A stretch of DNA of 64,000 nt from Diplodia intermedia (GCA_021495925.1 JAKEKT010000007.1:62001-126000), one strand, 5' to 3'. Shown: positions 1 to 11,945, counted from the first letter of the stretch. Numbers and translations are program-made. Notes: generated by a model not told the origin, from the letters alone.

Positions 1-279
1 CGACAGCGCCGGCAGATTGATTGTTATTGCTATACAGGGGAGATGACGGCCAGCCTGCCTTACGATATCCAGGTCGCAGGCTTGGCTTGTAAGCGATTCG
101 GGCGCGTCTTGTCTGCCGTCCAACGGAGCTGCCTAAACGGGAGGAACCGCGGCCGGAAATTCGCGTGTACATACATGGACATCTCGGCCGACACCGGCAG
201 GCGCTTAGCGTGACTGACGGGCGGTACCTTGCATTGGCGAGTGCCGCCACCAGGGTATATTCGCAAAGCTTACCAATAT

Positions 280-1094
280 TTACAGCTTGAACTTCAACAG
301 GTTGGCAATCATCTCGCGGCCGGTGATCCGGGTGGTGGCCCACAGGGTGGGGAAGTCGAGGGTGCTGGAAAAGGTGTCGGCGTAGCCGAAGAAGAGCATG
401 GGCGGGATCCAGCCGCGAGCGTACTCCATGGCGAAGCACGACGAGTCCATCTTGTACTGCTTGACCTCGCCGCGGCGGAGGTGGTGCACGCTGCCGGCCG
501 GGTAGACCTGGTTGTCGCCGTTAGCAGCCCGTCCAGCTGAAGCCTCTTTCAAGCGTACCTCGGGCTCGTATTCTCCGGGCACGTATGCGAGCTGGGTGCC
601 GGTCAGGATGTTGAAGTAGTCGTCGGCGGTGTGGCGGCCGGAGTGGCCCTCGGTGCCGATGGCGGTGCCTTGTGCCGTCAGTGTCTGGTCGCGTTGTCGG
701 AATGCGCGTTCACGGCTTACCGAAGATAATCAGGTACTCGGTGATGCCTGGGCTGTGTCAGCGGTTGATTCGCTCGCCTGGACGCGTTGTGCGACTCACT
801 AGCATGGATGATGTACATGGCTCCCATGGCCCCGCCGGCGTTGTTGAAGACCCATTCCTCGTCGAGGTTGACAAAGCTGGTGAGGTGGTCGCGGCCGGAG
901 AGCTCGGTGGTGATGTAGCTGACGATGCCCCGGGTGTCGTTGCCGTGCTGGGCGATGGCGCGGTTGGCCAGGTCGTGCAGGTCCTTGTGGTCGAAAATGT
1001 AGAAGGATTCCAGGTTCTTCTCCAGGTACGTGTAGATGGGCAGGAACAACGCCGCCAGCACGGCGACGATGCTGAGCGAGCGGATGGAAGCCAT
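280..1094 (-). CDS. ERG2: C-8 sterol isomerase (ERG2)
   Basis: Likely sterol C-8 isomerase, an ER membrane enzyme of ergosterol synthesis that moves the delta-8 double bond to delta-7. I read three exons: 1094-800, 747-721 and 668-280, giving 236 residues, close to the 222 of yeast Erg2. The N terminus (MASIRSLSIVAVLAALFLPIY) is one hydrophobic anchor. The joined exons restore the family segment HASITEYLIIFGTAIGTEGH, which supports both splices. Downstream come GEYEPEVRLK, a GDNQVYPAG segment and the family-typical end ITGREMIANLL. The start was chosen because the anchor follows directly and upstream residues look like leader sequence. The second intron uses the less common acceptor AAG. The sigma-1-receptor-like fold is family knowledge. 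Confidence 0.9.
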
Positions 1095-1496
1095 GGCGAG
1101 CAATGCGGGACCGAGGGTGCAGCGGGACGCGTGCCAGGCAATTGATTTAAAAATGAGTGCGCGCCGCAAAAGGAGAGGGCCGGGGGCGGAGTCGCGCGAA
1201 GGATGAGAGCTCCATCTTGCGCGACGCGTTGAGCAACAAACGCCGGCCGCCGCCTCACCGCCTGCCACCCAACTGTCGGATCGTTGCCTTTCGCATCGCA
1301 CCACGCACTGCTCGCCTCTCCACGGCCCCCGACATGCACCGCACTCCGCGGGTCCCGCTGGCTAGCTCGTCCAGCGCATTCCGCGGCCCCCGACACTTGA
1401 CAAATGCCCCCACCATCACTTCACGACTCATGGCGTTTCCACGCACCAATGCAACAAGTCATTGAAACTCTCTACGAACGCCATCATTCAGCCAAG
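1095..1496. promoter_or_regulatory. ERG2 promoter and SDR 3' region
   Basis: No gene seen. The stretch lies between the ERG2 start and the stop of the next minus-strand gene, so it should hold the ERG2 promoter and the neighbour's 3' UTR. An A/T-rich patch at about 1141-1156 lies some 50 bp upstream of the ERG2 ATG. No convincing sterol-response element was recognised. Confidence 0.35.
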
Positions 1497-1875
1497 TCAA
1501 AACGTCTGCTTCACCAGCTCCTCGCTGAGCTTCCAAAGCCTGTCCGCCTTCTCCGGATCGACCGCGTAAGCTTCCGCCTCCTTGATCTGGCAATCGTCCA
1601 AGTAGATGTTGTTGCCGCCCTTGAGCTCTGCATTTCCCCCCTTCATTAGCCTGCGATCCGTTCACGTATGAGGCGCGATGCCGGAAAACTCACCGTTGAG
1701 CGCGGGATCCAGCGCAGCGACCATGGTCGTGGACGCGCCCTCGTCGATGCCCGCCTTGGGGTTGAGCGACTTTACGAAGGCTTCAAAATCGTCTTGGCTG
1801 TCCAAATCTCTCCCGACCTCGGTGGAGATCGCTTCATCCGGCCCTCAGAGTCAGCAACAAAACAAAAAAAAAAAA

Positions 1876-1907
<32 letters not shown>

Positions 1908-2777
1908 AAAATGGGAGTAATCAAGGGAAAGAGGGGAGAAAAGAGAGAGGGGAAAACTCACTTCCGGGATGAAGCACGTACGACACCACGCCGGTCCCCT
2001 TCCACCGCTCGTTCAGGCCGACCGAAAACAGCACATTCGCCGTCTTGCTCTGACCGTACGCGACGAAGCCGATGTAGCCGTCGGTCGGCGCCAGCAAGCT
2101 CTTGGGGATGAACTCCATGGCGGGCGGCGTCGCCTCCTCGGGCGGGACGGGCTTGCCCTCGATGTTGTAGTCGTGGAAGCGGAACGGCTGCGAGCGGTGG
2201 CCCTCGCTGCTCACGTTGACCACGCGCGTCGCGCCCGGGGCCGCGTCCTTGGCCGCCGCGACGAGCTGGTCCTTGAGCAGGTTCGTCAGCAGAAAGTGCC
2301 CGATGTGGTTGCCCGCGAGCTGGTTCTCGATGCCCTCGGGCGAGAAGCTGCGCTTCTTCAGGAAGAAGCCCGCGTTGTTGATGAGCAGGTCGATGCGCGG
2401 AGTCAGCGCCTGGATCTCGCCCGCCGCCCGCCGCACCGTCGCCTGCGACGTGAGGTCCACCAGCACCGTCTTGAGCGCCGGCCCGATGGACGGGTTGGCC
2501 GCCTTCATGTCGCCCATGATGTCGTCGAGCTTGGACTGCGTGCGCGAGACGAGGATGAGGAGCGACGGGTTGTGCCGCGCGATGGCGAGGGCGGCCCCGC
2601 CCCCGAGGCCGCCTCTGGAGACGCCGGTGATGACGACTGGACCGGTGTTTGTTAGGAAGGGTCGGAAAGGGGATGGGAGTCGAGCATCTTACCGACGCGG
2701 CCATTGATTTGGTTTGCGAACGTGTCTGCCACATCGCTGGCTTTGGTGTCGTGGCCGAATTCAGGATGGGAAGTCAT
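1497..2777 (-). CDS. SDR-family oxidoreductase (retinol-dehydrogenase-like)
   Basis: A short-chain dehydrogenase/reductase of 346 residues in four exons: 2777-2693, 2636-1962, 1843-1694 and 1627-1497. The first splice rebuilds the nucleotide-binding strand NGRVVVITGVSRGGLG (TGxxxG motif). Further along are LLINNAG, VVNVSSEGH with the catalytic serine, and AYGQSK with the YxxxK pair. These make an active classical SDR likely. The extended C-terminal part (residues about 255-346) is typical of fungal retinol-dehydrogenase/WW-oxidoreductase-like members, whose substrates are mostly unknown. Intron 2 holds a poly-A/GAAA microsatellite. Substrate and pathway cannot be read from the sequence, and neither neighbour suggests one. 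Confidence 0.85.
1858..1911. repeat. poly-A and (GAAA)n microsatellite
   Basis: A run of A followed by about seven GAAA units. It lies inside intron 2 of the SDR gene, where on the coding strand it reads as a T/C-rich tract upstream of the acceptor and could serve as an extended polypyrimidine tract. Confidence 0.9.
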
Positions 2778-3876
2778 TATAGAAGCTTGCAGAAGTTCGT
2801 GATAGATAGTCAGGCTAATCCTTTCGGTTGTGCGATTGCTACATGCGGAGTACAGCTTGACTAGAGCATTCGTCACCAGCGAATTCTGGACGGCTTTTAT
2901 AGCCCGTTCGGAGTGGCATTCCCCCGCTTTTCGTCCTGGGTGCATTATTATATCTTCGTCGAGAAGCGTAAGCGCTTGGGATTGGCTTTTCCATGACGTG
3001 CCCGCAAACCGTATCGACCGGACCTAACACCGTGGACGGCGGACGAATTACAGCGCACTAAACTGATAACGCAAACGCCCTCTGCATCCCTCGCAACTTT
3101 TACTTCTTTCACTGGTGATTTATTATCTGCTTCCCTCGCATCTTCTCCCGTGTTCAGCATCCCACCCCGTCTGCGCATGTGTGGGTGGCTTTCTGGAGAC
3201 CATACGTGCGAGCCCTCGTCCGGAGACTAACCACCTTTTAGCGCCCCAAGGAATCCTGTCTTACTCAGAAATCCTGGCGAACTTTGTTCAATGCGAATCC
3301 GCCGATTTGCTTGTTATTTCCGTCTAAATCCATCAAGCCTTCTGACAAACTACTCCGCGTTGGTCATCCCACCCCCACGCTTTAGCACCGAGGCTTCTAC
3401 TGCCCTCAATATAGTAACGGATCCGAATGAAAGATCCAATCAAACAACCTGTCTGAATGAGCAAGCACGCCATCCGATGCAATCATGTCTGCGTTCAGAC
3501 TGACTGGGTACGTGAGAGGGGACCGGGAGTCGGGACAGGCCATTTCCGGCGGGCTTGTGGGGGCTGATCACCGATTCATGCAATCACTAAATAGTCCAAT
3601 CTCTGATGAACCCTTTTGATACCACCAGTTAGACTACCCTCGTGACCAATATATCTATCGCTGTGAGCCACTGCCAGCCATATGGCCGAAGCTTGACGGA
3701 TCTTGAAAGCAATCAATCATCCCGTCTGCTGTTTGGCCTCAGCCAATCTTTTGTCTTCCCTTTTGAAAAGCAGACAAGTTAATGCAAATTAATCTGGAAA
3801 GCAAGCAAGTTCCCTTCTCCACGCCACAGCGCTTTTAGAATGCTCCGTCATCTCGGCATTTCCATGTCCTGGCAGT
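2778..3876. other. intergenic, SDR promoter side
   Basis: About 1.1 kb between the SDR start and the zinc-finger gene stop. Only short reading frames with no recognisable protein features occur. It presumably carries the SDR promoter and the 3' UTR of the zinc-finger gene. I see nothing else in it. Confidence 0.4.
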
Positions 3877-5826
3877 TCACTCCCAAGCACTCCTGTGGGT
3901 AGTAGAGGAAGCCGATATGGAGACGCCATCGTCACCACCATCACCATCCGGCTGTTCGCCGGACATGTAGTATGCATCGACACGGCGCATAGGAGCCATG
4001 GGCTTTTCCGAATTGCTTACGAACGTATCGGAGCTGTAACGCTTCTTGTACAGCTCGTTGTCGATAAGCTGGGCTGCGATGTTCTCACGACGCTTGCTCT
4101 TCTTTCGGCCAGAAGAAGCCGGGGCGTCGTTTTCCTTGCTGAGTATGGTCGAAGCAGCAGCAGAGGACTGAGGCTGACCAGCGCGCCGCTCGCGAGGCGG
4201 CGCGAATGACATCTCAGTCACCTCAGGCACGTAGTCTTGGAACGGTTGCGGGTAGATGTTCGCTGTAGAGTGGTGCACCTTCCTAGACTTCGACAGCGGA
4301 ACAGCCGGGTTCATGTTGCCACGGACGTTGGGGCCACGACCACCTTCATCCCAGGAGCGGCCAACTTGCGTGTTGGGCCTGAAGGATTCCCTAGGCCAGT
4401 CAAGAGGAAGAGTGGACTCGTACTTGATCATTCCGACCTTGTATCCACTGCCAGGCTCCTTCTCCTCCCTCTTCTTGTCGACGAATCGATCCTCGCGGTC
4501 AGCAAGGGTGAAGTCAGGGCGGCATGCATCCTTGGCTCCCAAGAAACCTCCGGAAAACTGATCAATGGCCTGCCCGAAACGGTCGGAACGAGAGATACCA
4601 CACTCAGACGTCGGCGCCTCACAGTGGGCCACAAGCGCAGTGGTGCTCTTGAACAGCTTCAAGCACTGCGGGCATCGCTGCTGAGAGATGCCGTGTTCCG
4701 TGTTGATGTGGAACTCGAGCATGTAAGGCTCGGCAAAGTTGTCGTCGCATTGCGGGAACGGGCAGGAGTACATCTCGATGACCGGGTTGAAGAAGCGCTC
4801 GGGATCGTAGTCCTTGTGGGTCGGGTCCCAGTAACGCTGCATAAGCATGTTGGTGGAGTTTGCAGACTCGTACTCCATCTCCCTGGCCTTCAGTGCAGCA
4901 TCCCACTCGCTTGAGAGCGGGGTCTTCTGAGCTCCAGCGAATAGCTTCTCCGATGCGCGAGACTCGGTCCAGGCTTGTCTCACCGTAGAGTCTGAAGATG
5001 ACGGAGACGGAACCCTAAGGGATGGTAGACCAGAGGAGGGCAGACGGGCGCCACCACTGGATCCGGAGACGGACAAACGAGCCATGCTGCTGCTAAGGTT
5101 GGAGGAATCTCTACTGTGGGAGGAATCCCTACCGCTGGAGGGCAACGAAGGCCAACGCTCGCCCACACGAGGGGCATCGGGATCCCGAGGCTGCGATCGC
5201 GGCTCCAATGGCTTGATGACAGAGCCACCGCGGCGCTGGATTGACTCGAGCGGGTTGCCCCTCTCTTCCTCGTCAAGCAAAGAGGCGGCTGTGCTCAAGG
5301 TGACGCCACCAGAAGTATCCGTGTCATTGACATTGAAGTCGAACAGTTTGGAGGTCACGGCGTCCGGATCGCTCAAGATCTTGTTGACCATGTGCTTGTG
5401 TTGAATGTTCGACTTGAATTGCTGGGCAGAGATCTTGCTGCAGTGGTCGAATTCCAAGTGCTCGATCAGAGCGGCGGCGCGGACGAAATGTTCATCGCAG
5501 CCGATGCAGCGGATGTCCTGGTCAACGGGGTGCAGCTGCAATAAGCTGTCAGCACTGGTAAGTACTGAGACGAGGAAGCTTCAGCTCACCTGTTTGATGT
5601 GGCGGTCGCGGCCACTAGCGCTCTTGAAATCCTGACCACAGAACTTGCAGCAGAGATGGACGATGGGTGAGGTTGCTTTGTGGTGGGTGAGGTCGTCCCA
5701 GTCCTTGGCCAGGTAATCGCACTTTTTGCAGTAGTCGTGGTCATCCTCGGCGACGCAGTGCTTCCTGCAGGCTTTGTCCGACGCAAAGGTCGCGCCACAG
5801 TCGGGCTTCGGGCATCTGAAGCTCAT
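3877..5826 (-). CDS. C2H2 zinc-finger protein
   Basis: A 631-residue protein in two exons, 5826-5590 and 5535-3877, joined by a 54-nt intron with a clean GTGAGC donor and TTGCAG acceptor. The N-terminal about 110 residues hold Cys/His pairs of the C2H2 kind (CPKPDCGATF...HCV, CKKCDYLAKDW...HH, CKFCGQDF...RH, CIGCDEHFVRAAALIEH). Two more lie around residues 330-380 (CPFPQC...H...H and CPQCLKLF...H). Between and after them the chain is Ser/Pro-rich and probably disordered, and a basic patch GRKKSKRR could be a nuclear signal. Spacing is irregular, so DNA binding is possible but RNA or protein binding cannot be excluded. An in-frame ATG six codons upstream (5844) is an alternative start. Not recognised as a named factor. 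Confidence 0.8.
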
Positions 5827-6261
5827 GGCGACGGTGTTCCGCACGAGAGGGAGAGATTGGGTGGTGGGCGGGTCAACAGCGGAGAGGTGTTGATGTGGTG
5901 CGGAGGAGGAAGGCGGCAGAAGAAGAGTTTAGACCAGGCAGCCACGCCAGGGTCCACCGCTTCCAAACTCTTGCCTCCGCAACCGCAATCAGAATGTCGT
6001 TGGCTATGTCCGAGCCTACGTCCAGACCAGGGAGTCAGATGCTCAACATCGCTTTCGCCTCACTTCCTGAACGGAGAACTAACGAAATCCGTCGCAACGC
6101 TCGCAAAAACCATGATGCAAAGACTTCATTAACAATTATTCTATGGCTTCTTGCACACTGCATATTGCTAGTAAGGAGCCCAGTTCCACGTGGAAATTAG
6201 AAGCGAGAGTACGGAAGCCTGGTTCCGGTCAGCGTTGAACACGAAGATGGACGCGTGGGAC
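5827..6261. other. intergenic, zinc-finger gene promoter
   Basis: About 430 bp between the zinc-finger start and the cyanase stop, both on the minus strand. It should contain the zinc-finger promoter and cyanase 3' UTR. No other element seen. Confidence 0.35.
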
Positions 6262-6902
6262 CTACCACTTGCCGCGGAGGGTAATGACGGCCCAGTCACC
6301 CTTCTCGTCGGTCTCCTTCTTCACCGACGTGGAGAAGGAGATGGCGCTCATGATGCCGTCGCCGAACTTCTCGTTGAGGACGGCCTTGTAAGCATAGCCA
6401 TAGTTCTGCACAATCTCGTACAGACGGTAGATGAGGGGCTCCCGCGGAGGCATCTCCAGGGTGCGGCCGCGGTCCGGGTGGCCGGCGAGCTGGCTGCGGA
6501 GCGTCTCGACGGGGATCCCGAGGAGTTCGGACAGGTTCTTGGTGTCCTCCTCGCTGGCGGCAGCCTGGCCGTAGAACAGCGCGGCAACGGCAACCTCTTC
6601 GCGGCCAAGCTTCTTCGCAATGGCCTCGAAGGAGAGGTTCTTTGCCTTCTTCGCCTCGAACAGAGTCGGCGAAGACTCGGGCAGGCGGGGCACGAGAGAG
6701 GCCTGCAAGCATCAGTTTGTGCGCGCGCGACATGGGCCTCGGCACATACGTCAAGAGTGGTGATGGGGTGCTGCGATGCCATTGCGGGCGATTGATGGAA
6801 CAGGCGGTGCTGGTGGGCGGCGAAAGCGGGGCGGGCAAGCCTGGCGGACAGGGGCAGCAGGGCGCGGGGAGCGAGGCGGGCGGAGAGCGATGCGGCGGCC
6901 AT
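6262..6902 (-). CDS. cynS: cyanate hydratase (cyanase), apparent mitochondrial presequence
   Basis: Cyanase converts cyanate and bicarbonate to ammonia and CO2. Two exons, 6902-6750 and 6702-6262, give 197 residues. The C-terminal domain has the signature YRLYEIVQNYGYAYKAVLNE; R and E three apart, and the Ser in GDGIMSAI, match the catalytic R/E/S triad. It ends WAVITLRGKW as in other fungal cyanases. From the internal ATG at 6782 the protein is 157 residues, the usual size. The frame stays open upstream to an ATG at 6902, adding 40 residues rich in Arg, Ala, Leu and Ser with no acidic residue. This stretch ends in RLFHQSPAMA, which fits the R-10 mitochondrial cleavage rule. A TATA-like box at 6914-6920 is very near the upstream ATG, so both starts may be used. 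Confidence 0.92.
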
Positions 6903-6913
6903 GGTGATAGACG

Positions 6914-6920
6914 TATATAA
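6914..6920 (-). promoter_or_regulatory. TATA-like box of cyanase gene
   Basis: The motif TATATA lies only about 12 bp upstream of the first cyanase ATG (6902) but about 130 bp upstream of the second (6782). If it positions transcription 25-40 bp downstream, that transcript would lack the first ATG and make only the short cytosolic form. Confidence 0.4.
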
Positions 6921-7612
6921 TGTGATTCGAGGGATCTGGGATGCAGAAGGAGGGGTAAGATGCGGGTGCACGTGGGTTGTATATGCGGCCGGGCCAGCCG
7001 GGCATGCATGCAGCACGCAGCAATGAGGTCATCACTCTTCTGGAAAGCCTTGACGTCGGTTTTGTAATCCTATCTCCACACTGCCTCCGCGATCGCCAGG
7101 GTCCCTCGCCGGCCGGCGAATAGGTGCGCGGCGGGTGGACGCTGGACGGCTGCTAGGAGCCGCTAGGCGGCGGGCGGCGTGGGCTGCGGGGAGCAGCTCG
7201 GCGGAGCAGACAGCGAGGCCAAGATTGGCGATAGCGACACCTTGGTGGTCAGGTCGCGTCCTCAGGCCCGCGGGAGCTCAGGGCCGCGCAGGCCACTGGC
7301 AGCTCGATCACGGGCGGGAACAGGGATCAGGTGGGGTACGCGTTTTAAGGCCAATCGCCAAAGTCGTGGCCCCTCAAGCCACCGCAGAGGCGCAACACCA
7401 CGGGCCCGCTCTCCTGACAGCCGAGCAGCATCAATTCCTGGGTCGGCGTCCGCCACTGGCTTGCTGGCGCTTTCTGGACCCTGAGCCGCGACTCGGCCTT
7501 CACGAGCCTGCCCTACAACTGTGGAGAGCGTCACCGCTTTCCGACCACCCGCGGATTGTCTCACCGCTGGACCCGCCGAAAAGTGTGCGCACAGGCCGCG
7601 TCCCGAGCAGCA
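6921..7612. promoter_or_regulatory. divergent promoter region, cyanase / phospholipase D
   Basis: About 700 bp between the divergent cyanase and phospholipase D genes. It is GC-rich with overlapping short frames but no protein-like feature. It must hold both promoters and the phospholipase 5' UTR. No TATA box was found on the phospholipase side. Confidence 0.4.
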
Positions 7613-10600
7613 ATGTCCAATGATCCCGACGACCACCTGGCCTATGGAGACTACCACGGCGACCAGAGTGGAGAGCGCGGCCTTCTCGGCCACTTTGGCC
7701 GCCGCATTCTTGGGGAGAGCGCTGAGGCTGAGCCGTCTGTGAGTAGCGCACCGCCGCAGCCCGCCGAGGATCATGACAAGCTCGCGAGTCCACGTCGTTT
7801 CAGCTTGACCCCGCTGATCCGTTGCCGTCGCAGGATATAACCTCTGCGGACTCCCGCCCGCACCGCCGTCCCTTCTCCCACCACCCCGCCGAGCCGCAGC
7901 AAGGCGAGCCTGACCACCCCGAGCCCTACACCCCCCCGAACCCGCCCCAGATGGCTTCGTTCTTCAACAAGATCGGTGAGATGATCACCGGCCACGAGGA
8001 GGAGGAGCCGACCACCCACGAGCAGGTCAGCACCGCTGCTGCTGAGACTGCCCAGGAGGGCGCCGAGAAGTATGCCGACCACCGCTACCTGAGCTTTGCT
8101 CCCAAGCGCCACGACAACAACGTCAAGTGGTTCGTCGATGGCTGCGGCTACATGTGGGCCGTGTCCGAGGCGCTGGAGCGCGCCAAGGAGTCCATCTGGA
8201 TCCTCGACTGTGAGACTCCCGTTGTTGTGCAACGGTGCACAGCGCTGACTAGCCCTAGGGTGGCTTTCCCCGGAGCTGTACCTGCGTCGCCCGCCCGCCA
8301 AGAACCAGATGTACCGCATTGACCGCATGCTGCAGGCCGCTGCCGAGCGCGGCGTCAAGGTCAACGTCATCGTCTACAAAGAGGTCGAGCAGGCCCTGAC
8401 CCGTAAGTACCTGAGCCCATGGCTCCCGGCCTACCTCCACTCCCTCTTCCCCCAATCGACCGACCCGGTGACCAAGGCGCTTGCCCGCGTCGGATTGGAC
8501 GTCATATTCAAGTCTCTGGACTATGCTGAGGCAACGGACCCGCTGATTGCCCCGCCTGTTACAGTTTCGTCCAAGCACACCAAGCACCACCTCGAGGGCC
8601 TGCACCCCAACATCGCCGTCCAGCGCCACCCCGACCACTATGTCGACCACAACACCCTCACACAAGATGTCATCGACGAGTTCAAGGGCTTCAGCCTGAG
8701 CGCCAAGTCCATCTCCACCGCTCCGTTTGATGCCTTCAAGGCCATCTACGGCTCCACCCAAGACACGGTTCTTTTCTGGGCCCACCACGAGAAGCTGTGC
8801 ATTGTCGACGGCGAAACCGTCTTCATGGGCGGTCTTGATCTCTGCTACGGCCGCTGGGACACCAACCAGCACCAGATTGCCGATGTTCACCCCGGTGACC
8901 TGAACCAGATCGTCTGGCCCGGCCAGGACTACAACAATGCTCGCATTATGGACTTCCAGGATGTCGAAAACTGGCAGAACAACAAGCTTGATCGTCAGGA
9001 GAGCTCTCGTATGGGTTGGTCCGACGTTGCTCTGAGCATGAACGGGCCCATCGTGGCGGATCTGCAGGAGCACTTCACCCAGCGGTGGAACTACATCTTC
9101 CACGAGAAATACAAGATCAAGAACGACGGCCGATTCGAGCGCTTGAGCGTGAAGAAGCCCGCCGCTCGGCAGGAGGACAACGACCTTGCCTATGGCGAGG
9201 AGCAGGAGGGCGGCTACGGCTTCCGCAAGACCCTCACCAGCTTTTCGCACCACGCACACCACCAATTCGAGCGTGCTGGGCACCACCTCGGCTACGGCCA
9301 GCAGGAGGGCGCCGAGGGCGAGCACCACGTCGGTTCCAACGACCGGGCTGGCACTGGTGAAGCTGCGATTCAGTTGACTCGTAGCTGCGCTGAGTGGAGC
9401 CACGGCTGCAAGGTTGAGGTACGTATCGGACGGCTACCAGATCGTATATCAAGGCTAACCCATCGCAGCACTCGATCCAAAACGCGTACATCGAGAACAT
9501 CAAGAACAGCAAGCACTTCGTCTACATTGAGAACCAGTTCTTCATCACGGCTACATGCGAGGATCAGAAGCCCATCAAGAACATGATTGGTGCTGCCATT
9601 GTCGAGCGCGTGCTGCGTGCCCACAAGAATGGCGAGAAGTGGAGGGCCATCATCATGATTCCTGCGGTCCCCGCTTTCCCCGGAGATCTCAAGGCGGATG
9701 AGGCTATTAGCACTCGCGCCATCATGGAGTTCCAGTACAAGTCGATCAACCGTGGTCACGGCAAGAGCATCTACGAGACCATCGCTGCCGAAGGCATCAA
9801 CCCGTTGGAATACCTTCGCTTCTACAACCTGCGCAACTACGACAGACTCAACATCAGCGGCTCTCTTGAGCACGCCGAGGAGAACTCCGGTGTGACGTAT
9901 GAAGAAGCTCGTGAAGAGCACGATCGCCAGTACGGCGGCCGCTACCAGGAGCGTGACGGCAGTGAGGACGGCTACCCCCGCGGCGATGATGAGGATGGTC
10001 ACTACCAGGACTACCAGCGTGGTGCTCGCGACCTCAGCCGGGACAGGGGCCTGGGAAGTGGCCGCTGGGACAGCGTCGCCGAGTGCTACATGCTTGGTGG
10101 CCAGGACATCAGGAATGTTCCGTGGTCTGGCAGCACCGACGAGATTGACGCCTTCGTCACTGAGGAGCTTTACATCCACTCCAAGCTTCTCATCGCTGAC
10201 GACCGCGTCGTCATCTGCGGTTCCGCCAACCTCAACGACCGCAGTCAGCTTGGCGACCACGACTCTGAAATCGCCGTCGTCATTGAGGACCCCACTCCGT
10301 GCGACTCGGTCATGGATGGTCAGCAGTGGCGTGCATCCAAATTCGCCGCCAGTCTGCGTCGCCAGCTTACGCGCAAGCATCTTGGTCTTCTCCCTGCGCA
10401 GGACTACACCCGTCCCGATGAGAACTTCCGCCCGATCGGCGTTCCCAACATCTACGATTGGGGCAGCCGTGAGGACGAGCTCGTCGTCGATCCTATCTCG
10501 GATGACTTCCTCAGCCTCTGGAACACCACGGCCAAGACCAACACCGACGCCTTTGCCGAGGTCTTCCATGCTGTGCCGTATGACGGCGTGCGCACGTGGG

Positions 10601-10896
10601 ACCAGTACGATGAGTACTACGAGCGCTACTTCAAGGAGGACAAGGAGGAGAAGGAGGAGAAGGACGAGGAGGCCAAGGAGGATAAGGGCAGGGAGGGCAC
10701 GCCTCGCCGGTACAAGCGTGGCCACGTCATTACCGAGAACTTTGCTCCCGGCGAGGATGGTGCCCGCCAGGTCAAGGACATCCTCAGCAGAATCAGGGGC
10801 ACGCTCGTCGAGATGCCGCTGCTCTTCCTCAAGGATGAGGACGTTGCGAAGAACGGTGTTCAGCTGAACGCTTTCACCGAGGAGGTCTACACTTGA
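7613..10896 (+). CDS. phospholipase D with two HKD motifs
   Basis: Phospholipase D, cleaving phosphatidylcholine to phosphatidic acid and choline at membranes. Five exons (7613-7738, 7834-8209, 8259-8402, 8565-9418, 9469-10896) give 975 residues. The two catalytic HKD motifs are visible: HHEKLCIVD near residue 290 and IHSKLLIADDRVVICGSAN near residue 737. The splice from VNVIVYKEVEQALT to LSSKHTKHHLEGLHPNIAV restores the family core. There are no PX or PH domains; the first about 90 residues are acidic and low complexity. The part from about 820 on has a charged KEDKEEKEEKDEE stretch. The ATG at 7613 opens MSNDPDDHLAYGDYHG and is the first plausible start. The 162-nt third intron is in frame and stop-free, so a 54-residue-longer form is possible. 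Confidence 0.92.
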
Positions 10897-11938
10897 GCGC
10901 AGTGCAGACGATTGGTATGGTTTGGAAATGGTGGTTGTTGGTGGACTTCTGCACAGTTGATGCGTCGTTCCTTCTCAAAAGCACGGTGCAGTTTATGTTA
11001 TGTTATGGTACCATCGGTAGATGGAGGGCACGCGGATCCCGGGGTCTGGCACTGCCGGGTCACACGTCACTGAAAGAATGATTTACGACTTGATTGCTAA
11101 TGCGTCTGTGCCGTGACTCCTTTGTGTATGAAGCATCATGTTGATTGGCAGTGCCTTGGCAGGATTAGGACAATACCAACATCTCGGCAACGTGGACAAT
11201 ATCAAGAATTTGGTCGTTGCTCCACGTGGAACCTTTTCTTTGTACAAACTTGTCTAGCTGTCTGCTTGATCGCTGTGGATTGTTGGTCGGACTTCCAGAT
11301 TTCGGGCCTTGGCAAAGGGTGTGTGTAGGACCCGGAAGATGAATATCGAAGCAACCAGCGTTCCGGTCTAGGATGTTACTGGGGGTTGACTCGAACTAAT
11401 TGACCGAGGGTGACTTTGTTCGTATCCTGTTCTCATACTACTCCGGAGCAACTTTTTCCCTTTTTGTAGATGGACCCGAAACCAATCTGGGCCCTGGAGG
11501 CATTTCCCGCAGTTTGTGGACGTCCACTCTGCAAGCCCCAGCATGGTCATGCTGCATAAAGGCTCAAGCTTTGGAACGCTAGAGCGCTTTCAGATTCCTA
11601 CGCTGCTCCGCAATTTGTCGCAAGTGCCATGCGGGGGCGGCGCGGGCCAGTGATCGGACTTCCTAACGGTCCCCGTGCAACGATGCACACAGCCCTAACC
11701 ATGTGACAATGCTCGCCGTAAATAGCGGGCAATGGGTTTTTTGTCCCAGTTAGCCAATAGTTAGGAGGGAAGAAGACAATATCAGTGGCGGGGGACAATA
11801 CTAAGGCAGAGAACACAATACCAAGACTCCAACTTGGCCAAGGCTCGAGACGGCAACCGAAAGGACCTTTCCTTTCTTCAAGCGCACAATACGTAGCGGG
11901 AAGAAAAGGTTAGCAGGTGTACCATATCGCGGGAAGTG
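10897..11938. other. intergenic, phospholipase D 3' side and microgene upstream region
   Basis: About 1 kb, moderately AT-rich, with short unsupported reading frames on both strands. It should hold the phospholipase D 3' UTR and the distal promoter of the small CaaX gene. No repeat or RNA gene seen. Confidence 0.4.
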
Positions 11939-11945
11939 TATAAAA
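11939..11945 (+). promoter_or_regulatory. TATA box of the CaaX microgene
   Basis: A perfect TATAAAA, followed by a C/A-rich leader (CCACCATCCATCACCACTC) and a spliceable 5' UTR, about 160 bp before the small reading frame at 12103. This looks like a strong class II promoter. Confidence 0.6.

Noticed and set aside
1858..1911. GAAA microsatellite as part of a protein (Lys/Arg/Glu repeat)
   Set aside because: It falls inside intron 2 of the SDR gene, whose borders restore conserved sequence on both sides.
8255..10725. Two long minus-strand frames (382 and 451 codons) opposite phospholipase D
   Set aside because: They mirror the coding strand of a well-supported gene. GC-rich third positions open antisense frames, and their Leu/Val/Ala-rich sequence has no domain.
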